Part shown: positions 48,084-60,250 of the stretch, piece after piece
Numbering within the stretch: the first letter of the stretch is position 1
Layout: every line of letters begins with the position of its first letter
DNA from: Primula veris
Lineage: Eukaryota; Streptophyta; Magnoliopsida; Ericales; Primulaceae
Direction of reading: 5' to 3'
Assembly: GCA_963682055.1 (NCBI GenBank)
Contig: OY821751.1
Coordinates: 11,160,001-11,224,000, forward strand
Length of the DNA stretch: 64,000 bases
The notes under the pieces: generated by a model
The model's database searches: none
What the model was told of the DNA's origin: nothing
Seen by the model: only the letters and a program-made list of their open reading frames with translations
Translations under genes and position numbers: made by a program

Positions 48084-49760
48084 ATGGTTAACATAAACGA
48101 AGAGACCTGACCCGAGGAAGTAGGAACCACGACTAACCGGGAAGTCCCAATAAACCAAGACGAATTAGATGAACTCCTCGCCATCAGAGAACGATACGAG
48201 GCACTCAAGGTCGGAGCTAGACCGACCATCTCTAATATCCACACAGACCAACCGGTAGACCAACCTTTACAAATCGAAGGACTCATCGACGAGAACCCTA
48301 CGGACTCGGACGAGGAGAGAGCGTTATCCGCGGTAAGGCACACAAGAAGACACTTACCAGTAAGCCGTCGCCTCAATAACGCCGCGCTAGCAACAAACCC
48401 AGGGCCAAGCTCAAGGGCCCATTTTCCAACAGCTTCGGTCAACTCCAGTTCCCATCAGGGAAGAGTAATCCGTTTCCAAACCAACGAAGACAACCATGAT
48501 GAAGAGACACGGAGAGCCCAATACCGTCCCTCAAACGTCTCAGCACACCAATATAGTATGCCCAGGGACCGTCCACCCAAACATACATCAAGACCAACAA
48601 TCCACCCTCCACGGATAATTACACCATCCACGGTGAAAGTTCAACCCATTCTTCCCCAAGAAGGGAACGTGATCGCATTGGCAAGGACCGACGAAACTTA
48701 CAATGCCCAACTTCAAGCTCAGCTGGCAGCGTGCATGTCAGCCATGGCAGCAACAAGCATCGCAATACCGCTAAGCCAAACCGCCAATGCACATAAGGCC
48801 CCAAGAACCGAAGTGGAAGATTCCACTTATAGAGCCGCTATGGAAGTGGCAGGACGACAAGAGGAGGCAAGGAGACCCCAGCAAGGGGAACACATCCCAC
48901 AAACGACCCCGTCAGCGTTCGGCCTTCAGGGCGCTCATACGGGACCTGCCCTAGACACAAACCCGAACTGCGGGAGATATACCGACAACAGGGTGATGGA
49001 AGGATACTATCCCCCATCCAACTATGGTGGAGGCTACACCCCCCAGTATCCAACACAAGATGAAGCGTTTCAACAAGCATGTGACGTATGCCAAGAAACA
49101 CCATGTACCGAGCAAGTAACGCTGTACCGAAACCCAGCGGGGTTCATAATCCCAGAGTTCAAACTCTATGATGGGAAGAGCTGCCCAATAGACCACTTGC
49201 GGCATTACAAAACCAGGATGGAACTCTAGAGCGATGACCCCGCATTGATGTGCAAATTATTCAAAAATAGCTTGGGACAAGAAGCCTCGACGTGGTATCA
49301 TAACCTACCACGGGGGTCAATAGGAAGCTGGACTGAGCTGCTCCGAGCATACTCTCACCGATATGCTGCTCACTGAAAGAAGAAAGTCACCATTGAAACT
49401 TTGCTGAAAATGGTGATGTTGCCAAATGAAAGGATAAATGACTACTGCATCCGCTTCATAGACGTTGCAAACCAAATTCCGCAGTATGGCAGCAACATCG
49501 CAATACAAAACTTCATTAAATCCGTCCCCAGTGGGTATTGGGTAAGAAGAAAGTTCATCGGCAAGAGCTTCCCGACCACTGACGCCCTTCTCGCCTATTG
49601 CACCCACCTGACTGAAAAACGAGGAAATGCGATTCCTCAGCCGAACTCTACCAAGAAGACAGTCAGTCAGGGAAACACAAGTGGAACGCAAGAAAGCAAA
49701 GAACAATCAGGGGGAGGTGGTCAAACCGACCAGAAGGGACAAAGGTCCCAAGGTACGTGA
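48084..49760 (+). pseudogene. Tat gag
   Basis: One frame of 558 codons with three in-frame stops: TGA 48108, TAG 49227 and TGA 49374. The N-terminal third is polar and Gln/Pro-rich. The capsid region reads EASTWYHNLPRGSIGSW and then LLKMVMLPNERINDYCIRF, the usual retrotransposon gag core. A Gln/Gly/Lys-rich tail follows. The start at 48084 is the first ATG after the LTR in this frame and lies 80 bases past the LTR end. It would package element RNA if intact. Confidence 0.8.
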
Positions 49761-49949
49761 GCATAAACCTTACTAGCTCACGTACCAAACGCCGAACAGG
49801 CCTCCTCAACAAGCTCGTTTCCAAGAAAGGGAACGAAGGGGGAACTTCAAACCGGTCGAGCTAAGATACAATTTCAACCTGTCTGCAGAAGACATCCTCA
49901 AGGATATATGCAGAGAAAATTGGTATTCACGACCAGACCCGTTCACTTC

Positions 49950-51222
49950 CCCCCCCCCCCCCAACCAAAGAGACTCCAAGCTCTTCTGCGCCTATCACGA
50001 GAACCACGGCCACCTCACGGAGCACTGCCGTAATCTCCGGTGGAAAATGAACTTATGGGGTGATGCAAGATACCACAAAAAATTTATCAAGAATGGCGGG
50101 AACAAAGGCAAACAGCCTGCCATCGAAGGAACGGACCACCGACAGGGCAAGACGATCGACGTCGTGCATTTGTCACAGCCCAAGACCACTGGAGGTGAGC
50201 GGTCCGAACAACGGCAATTGGCGCACTTTGGTCAAGTAGCCAAAGCATCACAGGCGTCATCCTCCTCCAAGAGACAATGCCTGCCACAGCGACACCCGCC
50301 TAATTCGTTCTCGGATCATAACGGAGAAGGAGTAATATACCCCCACGGGGACGCAATCAACCTCCGCGTCAAGATAGGAATTGACACGGTCAGCAGAGTC
50401 CTCATTGACCAAGGAGCTTCGTGCGACATCATGTACAAAGAACTCTTCGACAAAATGGAGCTCCGGCTGCAAGACCTACAGCCCACCAATGTAACACTGA
50501 TAGGATTTATCTCTGAAACAACTAAACCCTTGGGAAATATAGTATTAAGTGTTACAACGGGCACCGTATCAGTCCCCGTTGAATTCTTAGTTGTCAATGA
50601 CAACTCAGGCCACAATGCGATCTTGGGTCGACCATGGCTGCACTCCATGCGTGCCATTCCCTCAACATACCACCAGAAAGTTAAATATCCCAATGGTAGA
50701 GGAGAGATCGAGATAGCCCGAGGCTGTCAAGAGGATTCAAGGTGCTGCGAGGACAATACCGCGGCCTTAAAGAGACAGCTGGTCGTCGTTGAACAACCCA
50801 CCAGCACAAAAAAGTTGGTCGACCAAATAGCCAGAGCTGAGAAGGTTGTCGAGGAGCAAGTAGGAGAGAAGCTCTGGAAAGTGTACATCCCAGGAATGGA
50901 TGAGGAACACTACTTTCTACTAGGCGAAAACCTCCCCGAGGAGGAATCTAAAGAGCTGGAAACTTTCCTATTCAGCAACGTCGATAAATTTGCATGGGGC
51001 CCCAAAGAAATGCCTAGCCTAGACCCCAACATAGCTTGCCACAAACTGAGTGTCAACACCGAATATAAGCCGATAGCCCAGAAAAGCCGAAAAATTTCTG
51101 CTGAACATAGAGAGGCAATAATAGCGGAAGTTCGGAAATTGTTGGAGGCCGGGGCCATAAGAGAGGTGATATACCCAAGGTGGTTGTCCCTAAGAAAAAT
51201 GGGAAGCTACGAGTTTGCATAG
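49950..51222 (+). pseudogene. Tat gag-pol: zinc knuckle, protease, start of RT
   Basis: A knuckle-like CAYHENHGHLTEHC (about 49988) precedes a 391-codon frame from 50047. A retropepsin domain follows with the active-site motif VLIDQGASCDIMY (D-Q-G in place of D-T/S-G) and HNAILGRPWLHSM. The RT N-terminus includes YKPIAQKSRKISAEHREAI. The frame is lost by an indel near 51175. A poly-C run at 49949-49961 may mark another frame break upstream. Confidence 0.8.
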
Positions 51223-52268
51223 ACTTCACCAGTCTTAACAAAGCCTGCCCGAGGGACCCATTCCCCCTTCCAAGGATTGACCAGTTAGTGGATGCAACCG
51301 CAGGAGCAGAATGAATGACTTTCCTGGATGCATACTCGGGATATCATCAAATCCCACTTGCCCAAGAGGATCAAGAAAAGACCTCGTTTACTTCACCTTT
51401 GGGAAACTATTGCTACAAGGTAATGCCTTTCGGCCTACGCAACGCTGGAGCAACCTACCAAAGAATGATTACGAACGTATGCCAAAAGCATATTGGGAAG
51501 ACGATGGAGGTGTACATCGACGACATGGTCATAAAAAGCGAAAGGGCCACTTCCCACCTACAAGACATCAAAGACGTATTCCAAACTTTGGGCGAGCATA
51601 ACCTAAAGCTCAACGCCACCAAATGCGCGTTCGGCATCAGCAAAGGGAAATTTTTGGGACACATGGTCAGCCAGAGGGGAATAGAGGCTAATCTCGACCA
51701 GATAACAGCTCTACAAAACCTAGCAGCACCCAAGAACAAGAAACATGTGCATGAGCTCATGGGAATGATGGCCGCACTAAGCCAATTTATCAGTCGACCC
51801 ACAGACAAGGGACGACCATTTTTTGAAACGCTTAAAAAAGATAAGAAATTCGTGTGGGACCCAGAATGCGAAGCCTCATTCAACAACCTTAAAGAGTACC
51901 TAAGGACACTGCCAATGCTCGTCAGGCCGAACAGAGGAGACATTCTAGCATGTTATCTAGCAGTTTCCGCAACAGCCGTGAGCGCAGTCATCCTCAGAGA
52001 GGAAGGTCGAGAACAGTTCCCGATCTACTTCGTAAGCAAAACTCTGGTCGAAGCCGAAACACGATATCTGCCATTAGAAAAGCTATGCCTTGCACTAGTC
52101 GTTGCAACAAGAAAAATGCCACACTACTTTATCGCACACCAAGTCCAGGTTTACACCAAGTTCCACATCAAGGAGTCCTTTCGACAAATGGGCATCAGCG
52201 GTCGGGTGGCGGAGTGGGGGGTCGAGTTATCCCAATTTCATATCGAATTACACTCCGGCATGCCATAA
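51180..52268 (+). pseudogene. Tat RT and first RNase H
   Basis: RT motifs: VVPKKNGKLRVCIDFTSLNK, then a TGA at 51312, MTFLDAYSGYHQIPLAQEDQ, VMPFGLRNAGATYQ and the catalytic VYIDDMVIKS. The connection and Ty3-type RNase H follow (LACYLAVSATAVSAVILRE, RYLPLEKLCLALV). The frame ends at 52268 by a shift. Confidence 0.9.
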
Positions 52269-52269
52269 A

Positions 52270-52936
52270 GGGACAAGTGATGGCCGACTTTATAGTGGAA
52301 TTCACCGAAGGACATGACGAACCAATGACCATATCACCAGAGTCACACTGGCAAATACATGTCGATGGTTCAGCAACCAAAGACGGATCGGGAGCAGGAA
52401 TTGTCCTTAAATCTAGTGAGGGCGCCATCATTAAAAAAAGCATAAAACTGGGGTTCCGAGCTACTAACAATGAGGCCGAATATGAAGCTATGATAAACGG
52501 CATGCTCATTGCACGGTCCCCCGGGTGCTCCCACTTAATTGCTAGCTCTGACTCCATGCTGATCGTCAATCAAGCCATCGGTGAGTACCAAGCCAAAGAC
52601 TACCAGATGATCCTCTATCAAGAAAAAGTCCAAAGCTTAATGGCCAAATTCGAAAAGTGCAAGTTAATACGAATCAACTGCACCGAAAATGCACACGCCG
52701 ACACATTGGCAACCCTAGCTTCGACACTAACATTTGTAAACACTCGGTCAATCATAGTGGAACTACTGGAGACACCGAGCATCACCAGAAGTGTAGATCG
52801 AGTAACATCTATACAATACGAGCTAGGGTGGATGGAAGAGATGATTCACTATCTGCAAAACGGAACACTCCCGGCAGATAAAATTAAAGCATTGAAGATA
52901 ACAAGAAAAGCCCCCAAGTTTTGGCTATCCGAATAA
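52270..52936 (+). CDS. Tat second ('archaeal-type') RNase H domain
   Basis: Opens KGQVMADFIVEFTE and then WQIHVDGSATKDGSGAGIVL, with ATNNEAEYEAMINGM and SDSMLIVNQAIGEYQAKD, then ENAHADTLATLASTL. These give the D-E-D-D type catalytic residues of an RNase H that follows the Ty3 RNase H. This duplicated RNase H is established as specific to the Tat lineage. Ends at TAA 52934-52936, in front of integrase. It is a domain of the broken polyprotein, not a stand-alone gene. Confidence 0.85.
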
Positions 52937-54021
52937 GACAAACTGTACAAGTCAAGTTATCGAGGACCACACCTCCTGTGCGTCCGCACAGAAAAGCAAC
53001 AACAAATCTTGGAAGAAATCCATGAAGGCTCATGCGGAGCACACATCAAAGGGAGGTCCCTCGCCAACAAGACTATCACCCAAGGATATTGGTGGCCATA
53101 TATCAAGAGAGATGCTGACTTATATGTCCAAAGGTGTGACAAATGCCAAAGATTTGCCAAAATACCGCGGCTCCCATCATCTATGATGACCCCAGTATCG
53201 GCACCATGGCCGTTTGCACAATGGGTAATTGATTTAGTCGGGAAGCTTCCCAAAGCACCAGGTAGTGTTGAGTACTTAATAGTCGCAACGGATTATTTCA
53301 CCAAATGGGTAGAAGCCAAACCTCTGAGACAAATCAAAGCCCAGAATGTCAAACAGTTCATTTGGGAACACATCATAACCAGATTCGGTATACCATGCGC
53401 CATCGTCGCAGACAACGGAACCCAATTCAAAGATGCCAAGCTACAGCTTTGGTACGAACAACTAGGTATCCGGAAGTTCTACTCGACTCCAACATACCCA
53501 CAGGGTAATGGACAGGCTGAGGTATCAAACCAAACAATTCTAGATGGCATCAAGACAAGCTTGGAAAAAGCAAAGGGGAAATGGCCAGAGCGGCTCCTTA
53601 ACATTTTGTGGTCATGCCGAACTACACCCAAAATGGGCACAAAGGAAACCCCGTTCAGCCTAGCATACGGCGTCGAGGCCTTCATGAAGAAAGAATGAGG
53701 GAAGAGCTTGACATGTTAGATGAAAAGCGCGAGATAGCATCACTTACCCTAGCAAAGTATCAACAAAGGGTAAAGCAAACGTATGACAAGAGGGTAAAGG
53801 GGTCCAAGGAATTCATGGTAGGAGAACTGGTGCTACGACGAGTAACTGCCTATACCAGAAACGAGATACATGGCAAACTGAGTCCCAACTGGGAAGGCCC
53901 ATACAAAATCGTCAAAAGAACAAGGCCGGTTTCTTACAAGATCAAAAGCGTTTTGTTTGACAATAGCAGAGGAGAGAAAAATTCTTGGAACGTAGCTAAT
54001 CTCAAGAAGTACTATCTGTAA
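52937..54021 (+). pseudogene. Tat integrase
   Basis: Zinc finger EIHEGSCGAHIKGRSLANK ... YVQRCDKCQRFAK (about 53010-53150). Catalytic core with D in WVIDLVGKLPK, D in VADNGTQFKDAK and E in QGNGQAEVSNQTI. A frame change near 53690 leads to the C-terminal domain VGELVLRRVTAYT ... GKLSPNWEGPYKIVKRT, ending at TAA 54021. No chromodomain, as expected for Tat. Confidence 0.85.
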
Positions 54022-54111
54022 ACTAGTTTAACACTACAAGTAATACTTTACCTCTTCCTTTGTAATGAAATTTTTCTTTGAATAAATAAAGTTCTTTGTT
54101 ATCATGTTTAA

Positions 54112-55690
54112 GAAAAAGAACAAGAAAGTCCTCCAACAAACCAGAGGCAGCAGGGTTTAAGTCCCGAACAAGTCCTTCAACGAACCGAAGACATGTCTAA
54201 GAAAAAGGAAAAAGAAAAAGAACAAGAAAGTCCTCCAATGAACCGGAGGCATGTATAAGAACAAGTCCTCCAACGAGCCGGAGGTAACATGGTTTAAGTC
54301 CCGAACAAGTCCTTCAATGAACCGAAGGAATGTCTAAGAAAAAGGAAAAAGAGGAAGAACAAGAAAGTCCTCCAACGAACCGGAGGCAACACGGTTTAAG
54401 TCCCGAACAAGTCCTTCAACGAACCGAAGGCATGTCTAAGAAAAACGAAAAAGAAAAAGAACAAGAAAGTCCTCCAACGAACCGGAGGCATGTATAAGGA
54501 CAAGTCCTCCAACGAACCGGAGGCAACAGGGTTTAAGTACCGAACAAGTCCTTCAACGAACCGAAGGCATGTCTAAGAAAAAGGAAAAATAAAAAAGAAC
54601 AAGAAAGTCCTCCAACGAACCGGAGGCATGTATAAGAACAAGTCCTCCAACGAACCGGAGGCAACAGGGTTTAAGTCCCGAACAAGTCCTTCAACGAACC
54701 GAAGGCATGTCTAAGAAAAAGGAAAAAGAGGAAGAACAAGAAAGTCCTCCAACGAACCGGAGGCAACAGGGTTTAAGTCCCGAACAAGTCCTTCAACGAA
54801 CCGAAGGCACGTCTAAGAAAAAGGAAAAAGAAAAAAGAACAAGAAAGTCCTCCAACGAACCGGAGGCATGTATAAGAACAAGTCCTCCAATGAACCAGAG
54901 GCAACATGGTTTAAGTCCTGAACAAGTCCTTCAACGAACCGAAGGCATGTCTAAGAAAAAGGAAAAAGAGAAAGAACAAGAAAGTCCTCCAACAAACCGG
55001 ATGCAACAGGGTTTAAGTCCCGAACAAGTCCTTCAACGAACCGAAGGCATGTCTAAGAAAAAGGAAAAAGAGAAAGAACAAGAAAGTCCTCCAACGAACC
55101 GGAGGCAACAGGGTTTAAGTCCAGAACAAGTCCTTTAACGAACCGATGGCATTTCTAAGAAAAAGGAAAAAGAAAAAGAACAAGAAAGTCCTCCAACGAA
55201 CCGGAGGCATGTATAAGAACAAGTCCTCCAACGAACCGGTGACAATAGAGTTTAAGTCCCGAACAAGTCCTTTAGCGAACCGAAGGCATGTCTAAGAAAA
55301 AGGAAAAATAAAAAGAACAAGAAAGTCCTCCAACGAACCGGAGGCATGTATAAGAACAAGTCCTCCAACGAACCGGAGGCAACAGGGTTTAAGTCCCGAA
55401 CAAGTCCTTCAACGAACCGAAGGCATGTCTAAGAAAAAGGAAAAAGAAAAAGAACAAGAAAGTCCTCCAACAAACCGGAGGCATGTATAAGAACAAGTCC
55501 TCCAACGAACCGGAGGTAACATGGGTTGAGTCCCGAACAAGTCCTTCAACGAACCGAAGGCATGTCTAAGAAAAAGGAAAAAGAAAAAGAACAAGAAAGT
55601 CCTCCAACGAACCAGAGGCATGTATAAGAACAAGTCCTCCAACGAACCGGAGGCAACATGGTTTAAGTCCCGAACAAGTCCTCCAACGAA
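54112..55690. repeat. Minisatellite array, 102/137-bp units
   Basis: About 12 units, marked by CATGTCTAAGAAAAAGG-like words at 54191, 54328, 54431, 54567, 54707, 54808, 54944, 55047, 55149, 55286, 55424 and 55561. Spacings are near 102 or near 137 bp. The longer form has an extra ~35-bp block with CCTCCAACGAACCGGAGG. Each unit includes small hairpin-capable words CCTCC...GGAGG and CCTTC...GAAGG. Open frames through it are a by-product of the repeat. 54022-54111 and 55691-55880 are non-coding. Confidence 0.9.
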
Positions 55691-55880
55691 CCAGGGGCAC
55701 ATACCGATATGCCTACGTTTGATTCGAAGGGCCCAACAAGAATATTAAATAGTTCTAGCCCGCATTACGGAGGCAACAAAGTACCAAACGAAGAAAACAA
55801 CAAGGGAAAAATACGATAAATGCAATACCAATATGGAAATACGGAGACAACAATACTCGAAAAATAAAGAAGGAAATAGC

Positions 55881-56530
55881 CTAAGAAGAGCTACTACATG
55901 AGGAGCACGACGGTACTTGACCTAGCACAATCTTTTCGTCATCCGTCGCCGTGTCCTCATCCGTATCCTCACCATCAAAATGCTCATGAGGAAGAAGGGA
56001 ATCGAAGTTGGTCGTATTAGAACCGACACGGCTCACCACTTCAAGACGAGCAGAGAACTCTGCTCCCTTCGCATGCTCGTAACCATCAAAAACTTCCTGA
56101 CGACGGGAGTCGTCCAAAGCAAACTGCCGAACTTGGCTCATCGCTGCCGAAGCATCATGCCTAAGACAAGAAGCATGAAAATACTTTATCGAGACATTGG
56201 CCCGGGATACCAGTGACCTCAATTTACCAAGGTACTTATCCTTTAAACGCCAGTACCGGTCTAACCGATGCTCCTGAACCTCAGTAACATGCTCGGCGCG
56301 TCGCACGTAATCACGGAAAGACGCCGATCGGGCTCCTAACTTCTCCTTAAGCTGAGCACACTGGGCATGGAGTTTCTCGTTCTTCCCCATCAAGTCAATA
56401 TAGAGCCAATGGGCACGTGCTTCATTAACCACACCAGATGAGGCCTCATCCCGGGCAGCACCAGTAGGTCCTTACCCCGGACTAACAAGGGCCGGATAAC
56501 CAGCCTGGTGTGACAGAGTAGCATGTGCCT
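55881..56530 (-). CDS. Antisense coiled-coil exon, Asp/Glu- and Ser-rich C-terminus
   Basis: On the minus strand a pyrimidine tract followed by TATAG (about 56540-56531) looks like a splice acceptor, then GCACATGCTACTCTGTC. A TAA follows after PALVSPG, and an open frame continues through GPTGAARDEASSG to the stop at 55881. It is charged and helical (MGKNEKLHAQCAQLKEKLG), then acidic (DGEDTDEDTATDDEK) and Ser-rich. It may be the last exon of the antisense gene or a separate unit. Function unknown. Confidence 0.5.
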
Positions 56531-56679
56531 ATAAAAAAAATTAAAAAATTGGGGGGAGGAGACATGAATATTCGTCAAGAAGAGATACCGACAAAACGAA
56601 TCAAAATAAAGAATACTTTTATACAAAGTTGCATGCAAAAATTCAAAATACAAGCTAATCCTAATATAAGTCAATCAGA

Positions 56680-57275
56680 CAAGCCCTCGACAGAAGCCGG
56701 GATCTCTACAGCATCAGCAAAATGAATATCCCGCAAAATGAATATCCCAAACGACTCTTCACCGAAGAATCCAAATGGTTCAAGGCAGCCGTGGTCTCGG
56801 TTACCCGAGCCATATCATCAACCATACGCTCCGCTCGGGTAACACCACAAGGGCCTTTAACATAGTCGTACACCTCTAATGCACGAGCCCGGGCCTAATA
56901 CGCTTTGACGAAGGATAATAACATATCAGCGTCTTCAAAGACAGCCCCCAACACTAAATTCAAGCTCGTCACCCGGCCCCGGGCATCATCCCGGGACCGA
57001 CGAAGAGCTCCTAGAAGATCTTTGGCTTTCTCCTTATTTACAGTATAAAGAGCCGTCTTCTTACTGAATTTATCACCCAAATCACATAACCGAGCTGATA
57101 GGTTAGAAATATCAATGTTGAGATCCTCGATTTCGCGACGAGCTAAATACAATTCAGAAATATGAGGCAACTTGGAACCTTCGGGATTAAATACATGCCT
57201 TTCACCTAAACTACAAGACGGTCGGGACCAGACCACCATAGCAAGGGGATGAACCGGTACCTGACATGATTCCAT
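56680..57275 (-). pseudogene. Antisense helical ORF/exon
   Basis: The frame from 57275 (MESCQVPVHPL; TGTCAG before GTACCGG is a possible acceptor) contains ELYLARREIEDLNIDISNLS and NKEKAKDLLGALRRSRDDAR. A TAG follows FVKAY (about 56895), then ARARALEVYDYVKGPCG and TRAERMVDDMARVTETTAAL. A 16-bp duplication (GGGATATTCATTTTGC twice, about 56728-56758) shifts the end of the frame. Mostly predicted helix with heptad-like spacing. Function unknown; probably part of the antisense coiled-coil gene family. Confidence 0.45.
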
Positions 57276-57457
57276 ATCTCTTCAAACGCATAAAGACAAC
57301 AACGAACAAGAAAATGCAACAGAAAAAGCCAACAGGACGAAAACAGAACCGAACTATTATAAACTTCCCCAGAATATGAACATTGTACCATACAAAAAGG
57401 CCCACAAACCGGGTACCAAAATAAAACACTTCATTAGCTACATTTACTAGAGTATGG

Positions 57458-59890
57458 TCAATGGTCAACCTGATCAAACAAGGGCCGAGGAGTCGAGAAA
57501 TGAGACGTGGCAGCCCCAGAACGAGGACGAGGCGCGGTTGGGACCGATTGACCTTGCAGCAACGGAAGTTCCTCATCCCGAATATTCGCCCAATCCAGAG
57601 AAAGAGGAGGCGCAACCCGAGGCGATGGATAAGCAAAAGCCGACCATGCCGGGTGGGAAAGAGGCACCTTAGCCAAATTCAAAGCCCGAACATGAGAGCC
57701 GAATGCATAATAGTTGGTACTTCTCATAAACTTGCCTCGCTCTTCTGCCTGAGACAACTTCGCAGAAGACAGCTTTGCTTCATGCTCGGCCTTCTCAGCA
57801 CTTGCCTTCTCGGCCATGAGCACCTTCTCAGCCACAAGCTTCTCATTCTCCTGGTGCAACCACAAATTCTCGTTCACCGCCCTGCTATATTTCTCGGTCA
57901 CACTCAACGCATGGGCCTTATCCTCGGCCATGCGCTTCTCTTCGGCCAGCAACTTGGCATTTTGCTCTGCCAAAACTGCCTTCTCAGCCACCAGCTTAGC
58001 TTTCTCGGCCTCTAGCTCAGTGAACTGATCCCTCAGCTCGGCGGTGACAAGGAAAGTCTGCAAGAGAACCACATAAGATACCAACAAACTGTCTCGAGTA
58101 AACAACAAAAACACAACGAAATAAAAGCATACCCGAAGGGCATCAGCGTTGGCCTGCTCAATGGTCGACACTACAGGACGAGCGACTATATCCTCTACGT
58201 CCTTATAGGCAAGGGGCCAAATCGCAGTATAACCCATCCTCAAGGCTCGGGGTTGCTCCAACAAATGACCGCCACACCGAGCAATATAACGGATCATTGC
58301 CTCCCCATCCACCTCCATTTTCTTTTCACCATCTCCAGCTTCCTTAAGGCTTTCCTCAGCATCTACCACCTCCTTCTCGGCAGCCCCCACATCCAATCCC
58401 TCCTCCCCTACCTCCTTTTCCAACCGACCAGTCTCAGGGGCCACGTCCTTGGCTACCTCCTTCCCACCCTGAGGTGGCGAGATGTCAGGAACAATCATCA
58501 CCTCCTCTTCCATGTCATCAAAGTTCATGTGCGTGAACAAGTCATCATATGACCCCTGAAACACAACAATGCCCATAGACCGGGCAAGGGCAAGCATAAC
58601 CAACACAGACGTCACAGACTGGAAGACAAAAAACAAATAAAGAAGGGAAAATAAAATTACAACTAACAAAACCATTACACATACCTCGGTTGCAGCCATC
58701 TTGTCCTCGGTGGAGACGGGCAAGACTGGACTCTCCCTTAGGGGAGTTGGCATCACCAACTCCGAGCTCACCTCAGGCACCCCCTCGCTCCTCGAGGTTC
58801 CAGATACCCTCACCTTTTTGGAACTCTCTTCCTCGGGCTCGGATGACCGTCGACGAGAACGAGAAGATTTTTTTCCTCCAAGGGATGCAACACGAGGCTT
58901 GATGATCTTAAGGAAATCATCCTCTGTCTCACCAGGAATAGTGGGCGGAACGGTGCACCTATTCCCTATCCCCACCACGTACCCCAGCAGTTTCGGAGCA
59001 GCACGGCTAACTCCTCCCTGGTCAGGCCAGGGCCCCACCACTTCCAAAGTGCCAACAAAACATCGGTATTATGAGCACCGAGGTCAGGCATATCGGGGGC
59101 AGAGTTAGCAGGCCCAGGAATTTGATGACCAGCAGGACACCAATTCCCGGATGCAATCACAATGCCAAGGTTATGTTCCTTATTGGTATTGGGAATATCG
59201 AGAATAAGCCGGGTAAAGGAACGTGCCGTCTTCAGATAACAACTTCGGCGGTCAAAATTAAAGAAATACACCCCGAACACATCTTTGAGCTCGACACTCA
59301 CACCAGCCAACTCGGACAGCCTCTTAATCCCATTTAGAACACGGTAGCTATTAAGAGCCAGTTGGCAAGGGGAAATCTAGAAGGACTCGAAGAAATAAGC
59401 CATCCAATCAGAGAAAGAAATCTTTAGCACCCCGGTCAAGAGGGCCGAGGACCGAATGGCCACCTCGCCAGCAGGAACTACCCCCAAGACCTCCTATTTG
59501 GAGGTAGGAAGCCATAGTCGCACGTCGGCGGGTATCTCTACATGATGCTTAAACTCCTCCTCGGAAAATTCACCAACTTGAGCCAAACATTGGGTCAAAA
59601 TATCTTGATAAAACGGCAGAAACAAGTCATCAATACAACAGCCACAGACAAATCACACAAAAACGAGTTAGATTCCCAATCCAACAACATAAACAGCCTT
59701 AACCTATCTAGAAACCCAAAAGAAGAAAAATCCAACAAAACTATATAAACCCGCCAACAACAAACCAATACAAACATCTACTAAGACACAGACAAATCAA
59801 TAGAAGACATGCTAATGAAGACGAATCAACTAAGAAAACGAGCAAAGAAGTATACAAAGGATCACAGTAATCATGGACACTTACAGTCAT
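57458..59890 (-). pseudogene. Spliced antisense gene: PF04195-like domain plus coiled coil
   Basis: Minus-strand exons: a possible first exon ATGACT at 59890 with donor GTAAGT, then about 59603-58685, 58555-58133 and 58057-57458 (stop). Introns are 58684-58556 (GTATGT...TTTCAG, 129 bp) and 58132-58058 (GTATGC...TTGCAG, 75 bp), both phase 0. The N-terminal part (HHVEIPADVRLWLP, LNGIKRLSELAGVSVELKD, GVYFFNFDRRS) resembles Pfam PF04195, 'putative gypsy type transposon'. The middle is Ser/Arg and acidic; the end is coiled coil (ELEAEKAKLVAEKAVLAEQN). TAG stops at about 59495 and 59378 and a frameshift near 59000 break this copy. The join of the first exon is out of frame in my reading. Confidence 0.65.
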
Positions 59891-60237
59891 TATATTGATA
59901 GGAAGGAGAGTGCAGCAGCGAAGATATTTTGTTTCTTTTTGTAAGAAAGGGTAGCAGCAGATGATTTTCTTTAAGAGATAAAGACAAACCCTAGAGAGAG
60001 AATATAACTGTTGAGAAAATTATGAGAAAAAAAACAAAAAGAATTACTTAGAGAAGATAAAAGGAGTGGAGCCGCAGAAAAGGGAATACAATAATAACCG
60101 TCCTTTCGTGTGACAGAGGTTTTCTTCTTTTCAGTCAGAGAAAATTCAACAACTGTCAGAGATTTCAAAATTCAACGCTCCAGATCTTGCCATGATAAAA
60201 GGCAGATCCCACTAAACCATGCAGTTCACACCATTGA

Positions 60238-60250
60238 ACCTATATAAACG
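60238..60250 (-). promoter_or_regulatory. TATA-like box of the spliced antisense gene
   Basis: Minus strand CCGTTTATATAGG, about 350 bases before ATG 59890. The interval 60237-59891 is a pyrimidine-rich leader with short upstream ATGs. Confidence 0.45.

Noticed and set aside
48029..48442. 137-codon minus-strand frame in the Tat gag
   Set aside because: Shadow of the sense gag frame, which continues with recognisable capsid motifs.
54707..55138. 143-codon open frame of Lys/Glu/Gln-rich repeats
   Set aside because: It is the minisatellite read in a frame without stops; unit indels shift the frame and there is no independent coding signal.
57454..58028. Plus-strand open frames overlapping the antisense gene
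   Set aside because: They are antiparallel shadows of the coiled-coil exon; the minus strand has the splice sites and heptad composition.
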